The position numbers and the translations under genes are program-made. DNA of 6,812 nt, from assembly GCA_031255615.1 (NCBI GenBank), contig JAIRSD010000197.1, positions 1-6,812 on the forward strand, in the 5' to 3' direction. This document shows, one piece after another, positions 5,182 through 6,812 of this stretch; within the stretch, counting starts at the first letter, position 1, and every line of letters starts with the position of its first letter. Source of the stretch: Treponema sp. (GTDB lineage: Bacteria; Spirochaetota; Spirochaetia; Treponematales; Breznakiellaceae). The notes under the pieces are model-generated. The model was not told the DNA's origin, made no database searches, and saw only the letters and a list, made by a program, of their open reading frames with translations.

Positions 5182-5258
5182 TTCGCCCCCCGGTTGCCGC
5201 GCTCCGCGCGGCAACCCACGTCTCTTATCCCCCTGCGGGCTTTCGCTGCGCGAAACCC
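5178..5258. repeat. Further hairpins to the right of mosaic copy 2
   Basis: 5178-5188 is GGGC, loop TTC, GCCC. 5192-5216 is GGTTGCCGCGC, loop TCC, GCGCGGCAACC (11 bp, perfect). 5231-5239 is CCC, loop TGC, GGG. 5237-5258 is GGG plus TTTCGC, loop TGC, GCGAAA plus CCC, with one bulged base; it shares its GGG with the preceding mini-hairpin. The right arm of the 11-bp hairpin recurs at 5320-5330, so two alternative pairings exist. Confidence 0.7.
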
Positions 5259-5424
5259 CGAAAATCAGACCGCGGAGCCCTTCATTTCGGCCTCCGTACC
5301 GGCGCGGCCCCCGCCTCTCGCGCGGCAACCGGGCGCCGTGATAGCCCGGCGCCGCCGCAGACGGGAATGCGCCCGGCATGCGGCATCATAAAACGGGGAA
5401 TAGCCGGTATGCCTTATACCCGCC
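5259..5424. other. GC-rich spacer upstream of fusA
   Basis: No gene is visible. It holds weak inverted repeats: CCGGGC/GCCCGG at 5329-5334 and 5344-5349, and GGTAT/ATACC at 5406-5410 and 5416-5420. The latter lies 4 bases before the -35 box of the fusA promoter and could be an operator, but five-base arms are easily chance. Confidence 0.4.
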
Positions 5425-5453
5425 TTGAAAAACGTTGAAAACTTTGCTATACT
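5425..5453 (+). promoter_or_regulatory. Sigma-70-type promoter of fusA
   Basis: The -35 box TTGAAA (5425-5430), a 17-base spacer and the -10 box TATACT (5448-5453), with an extended -10 TG at 5445-5446. Transcription should start near 5460, giving a leader of about 43 bases before the ATG. A second TTGAAA at 5435-5440 is too close to the -10 box to serve. The near-ideal spacing suits a highly expressed translation factor. Confidence 0.75.
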
Positions 5454-5486
5454 ATAGAAATTCGAAACATTTGACGGAATATGTAT

Positions 5487-5492
5487 AAGGAG
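5487..5492 (+). promoter_or_regulatory. Ribosome binding site of fusA
   Basis: AAGGAG ends 10 bases before the ATG at 5503. This supports that start, which also puts the GTPase P-loop at the expected distance from the N-terminus. Confidence 0.7.
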
Positions 5493-5502
5493 TTAGTAGT
5501 AG

Positions 5503-6812
5503 ATGAGTAGCGACATTACCAAGATGCGCAACATAGGGATCAGCGCCCATATCGACTCCGGGAAAACCACCCTATCCGAGCGTATTCTTTTTTATAGCAA
5601 CAAGATCCACGCTATCCACGAGGTCCGGGGCAAGGACGGGGTGGGGGCGACGATGGACCACATGGAGCTTGAGCGGGAGCGGGGCATCACCATCCAGTCC
5701 GCCGCCACCCAGGTAACATGGAAAGAGCATACTATCAACCTTATCGACACTCCCGGCCACGTGGACTTTACGATAGAGGTAGAGCGGTCCCTGCGGGTCC
5801 TGGACGGGGCGATCCTGGTCCTCTGCGCGGTCGGAGGGGTTCAATCCCAGTCCATCACCGTAGACCGGCAGTTGAAGCGCTACCATGTGCCCCGGATCGC
5901 CTTTGTCAACAAGTGCGACCGTACCGGGGCCAATCCCTTCAAGGTGAAAAATCAACTCCGGGAAAAGCTGGGTCTGAACGCGGTGATGATCCAGATTCCC
6001 ATCGGCCTGGAGGACAAGCTGGAAGGGCTGGTGGACCTTATCGCCATGAAGGCGGTCTACTTTGACGGCGACCAGGGGACCGAGCTTCGCTGCGCGGAGA
6101 TTCCCCCCCACTTGAAGGCGGACGCGGAAAAGTACCGGGAGGAGCTTATCGACGCGGTGTCCATGTTCAGCGATGAACTGGCGGAGCTCTATCTGGCCGG
6201 GGAGGCCGTCTCCGAGGACCTGATCCACCAGGCTGTCCGCAAAGGGACCCTGGCGGAACAGTTTGTGCCGGTCATGGTGGGTTCCGCCTACAAAAACAAA
6301 GGTATCCAGTGTCTTTTGGACGGGGTGAACCGCTACCTTCCCAACCCCACGGAGGTAAAGAACTACGCCCTGGATCTGGACAACAACGAGGAGCGGCGGG
6401 AACTGGTTTCCGATGCAAAGAATCCCACCGTGGCCCTGGGCTTTAAGCTGGAGGACGGTCAGTACGGCCAGCTTACCTATGTACGGATCTACCAGGGGGC
6501 CCTGAAGAAGGGGGAGGAGCTGACCAACACCCGGGCCCGCAAGCGTTTTAAGGTGGGGCGGCTGGTCCGTATGCATTCGGACAGCATGGAGGATATCAGC
6601 GAGGGTTCTCCGGGGGACATTGTGGCCCTGTTCGGCATTGACTGCGCCAGCGGGGACACCTTCTGCGGCGGCGGCCTAAACTATGCTATGACCAGTATGT
6701 ACGTCCCCAATCCGGTCATCTCCCTTGCCATCGATCCCAAGGACAAAAAATCCTCCGACCAAATGGCCAAGGCCCTAAACCGCTTTACCAAGGAAGACCC
6801 CACCTTCCGCAC
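5503..6812 (+). CDS. fusA: Elongation factor G, spirochaete/mitochondrial EFG1 type (5' part, runs off window)
   Basis: A translational GTPase that drives tRNA-mRNA translocation on the ribosome. The first 436 codons are present; full-length EF-G is about 690-700 residues. GTPase motifs are complete: G1 AHIDSGKT (15-22), G2 RGIT (60-63), G3 DTPGH (82-86), G4 NKCD (136-139), G5 GSA (260-262). Domain II starts near 308 and includes [11 protein letters not shown]. Ser in G1, [16 protein letters not shown] and [11 protein letters not shown] match mitochondrial GFM1 and the 'spdEFG1' group of spirochaetes rather than the standard bacterial form. In Borrelia this paralogue is reported to be the translocase, while a second EF-G does ribosome recycling; the same split is likely here. 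Cys in NKCD, where Met or Leu is usual, is a minor oddity. It has its own promoter and is unlinked in function to the upstream envelope genes. The frame is intact throughout. Confidence 0.96.
   Translation, partial: MSSDITKMRNIGISAHIDSGKTTLSERILFYSNKIHAIHEVRGKDGVGATMDHMELERERGITIQSAATQVTWKEHTINLIDTPGHVDFTIEVERSLRVLDGAILVLCAVGGVQSQSITVDRQLKRYHVPRIAFVNKCDRTGANPFKVKNQLREKLGLNAVMIQIPIGLEDKLEGLVDLIAMKAVYFDGDQGTELRCAEIPPHLKADAEKYREELIDAVSMFSDELAELYLAGEAVSEDLIHQAVRKGTLAEQFVPVMVGSAYKNKGIQCLLDGVNRYLPNPTEVKNYALDLDNNEERRELVSDAKNPTVALGFKLEDGQYGQLTYVRIYQGALKKGEELTNTRARKRFKVGRLVRMHSDSMEDISEGSPGDIVALFGIDCASGDTFCGGGLNYAMTSMYVPNPVISLAIDPKDKKSSDQMAKALNRFTKEDPTFR

Noticed and set aside
5572..6576. A 334-codon open frame on the minus strand
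   Set aside because: It is antisense to the unmistakable EF-G gene and has no family resemblance.
1..6812. tRNA, rRNA or a known structured RNA gene
   Set aside because: I found no cloverleaf with a GTTCGA-type T-arm and no familiar RNA core in the spacers. A covariance-model scan would be decisive and could not be run.

Overview
The window looks like spirochaete DNA, most likely from a Treponema relative. The strongest evidence is the elongation factor G at the right end, which is the spirochaete/mitochondrial EFG1 type: it has AHIDSGKT instead of AHIDAGKT, an NKCD guanine motif, and [11 protein letters not shown] in domain II. The fairly high GC content, the envelope genes and the many hairpin repeats between genes recall termite-gut treponemes. 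That last point is an impression from memory, not a database match.

Layout, all genes on the + strand: 1-451 is repeat-rich and non-coding. 452-1849 encodes an ABC-transporter permease of the FtsX/LolC/LolE/MacB type. 1849-2634 encodes a secreted LolA-like 'outer membrane lipoprotein-sorting' protein; it overlaps the permease stop by one base and is probably translationally coupled to it. 2635-3599 is a 965-base non-coding stretch packed with palindromes. 3600-5051 encodes a secreted outer-membrane beta-barrel with a porin/DUF1302-like signature. 5052-5502 is a second palindromic repeat block followed by a strong sigma-70-type promoter. 5503 to the right edge is the 5' two thirds of fusA (EF-G).

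The first three genes fit an envelope-spanning export route: inner-membrane permease, periplasmic carrier and outer-membrane barrel. The cargo is unknown, with lipid or lipoprotein the most likely classes, and no ATPase lies in the window. fusA is a separate transcription unit with its own promoter.

The most unusual content is between the genes. (1) A hairpin array occurs as copy A (first hairpin only, 315-344), copy B (five hairpins, 2972-3156) and copy C (three hairpins, 3452-3575). Copies B and C differ by paired, compensatory changes that keep the stems intact. (2) A GC-rich mosaic repeat occurs at 2675-2784 and 5066-5181. The flanks are 61 and 25 bases of perfect identity, but the palindrome between them has been exchanged for an unrelated palindrome. 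(3) Many palindromes of this mosaic family have loops that read C-GNA-G on the minus strand, the class of unusually stable DNA mini-hairpin. (4) An inverted-repeat element at 3261-3364 continues into a segment that also forms the left edge of the window, so a longer composite repeat occurs at least twice.
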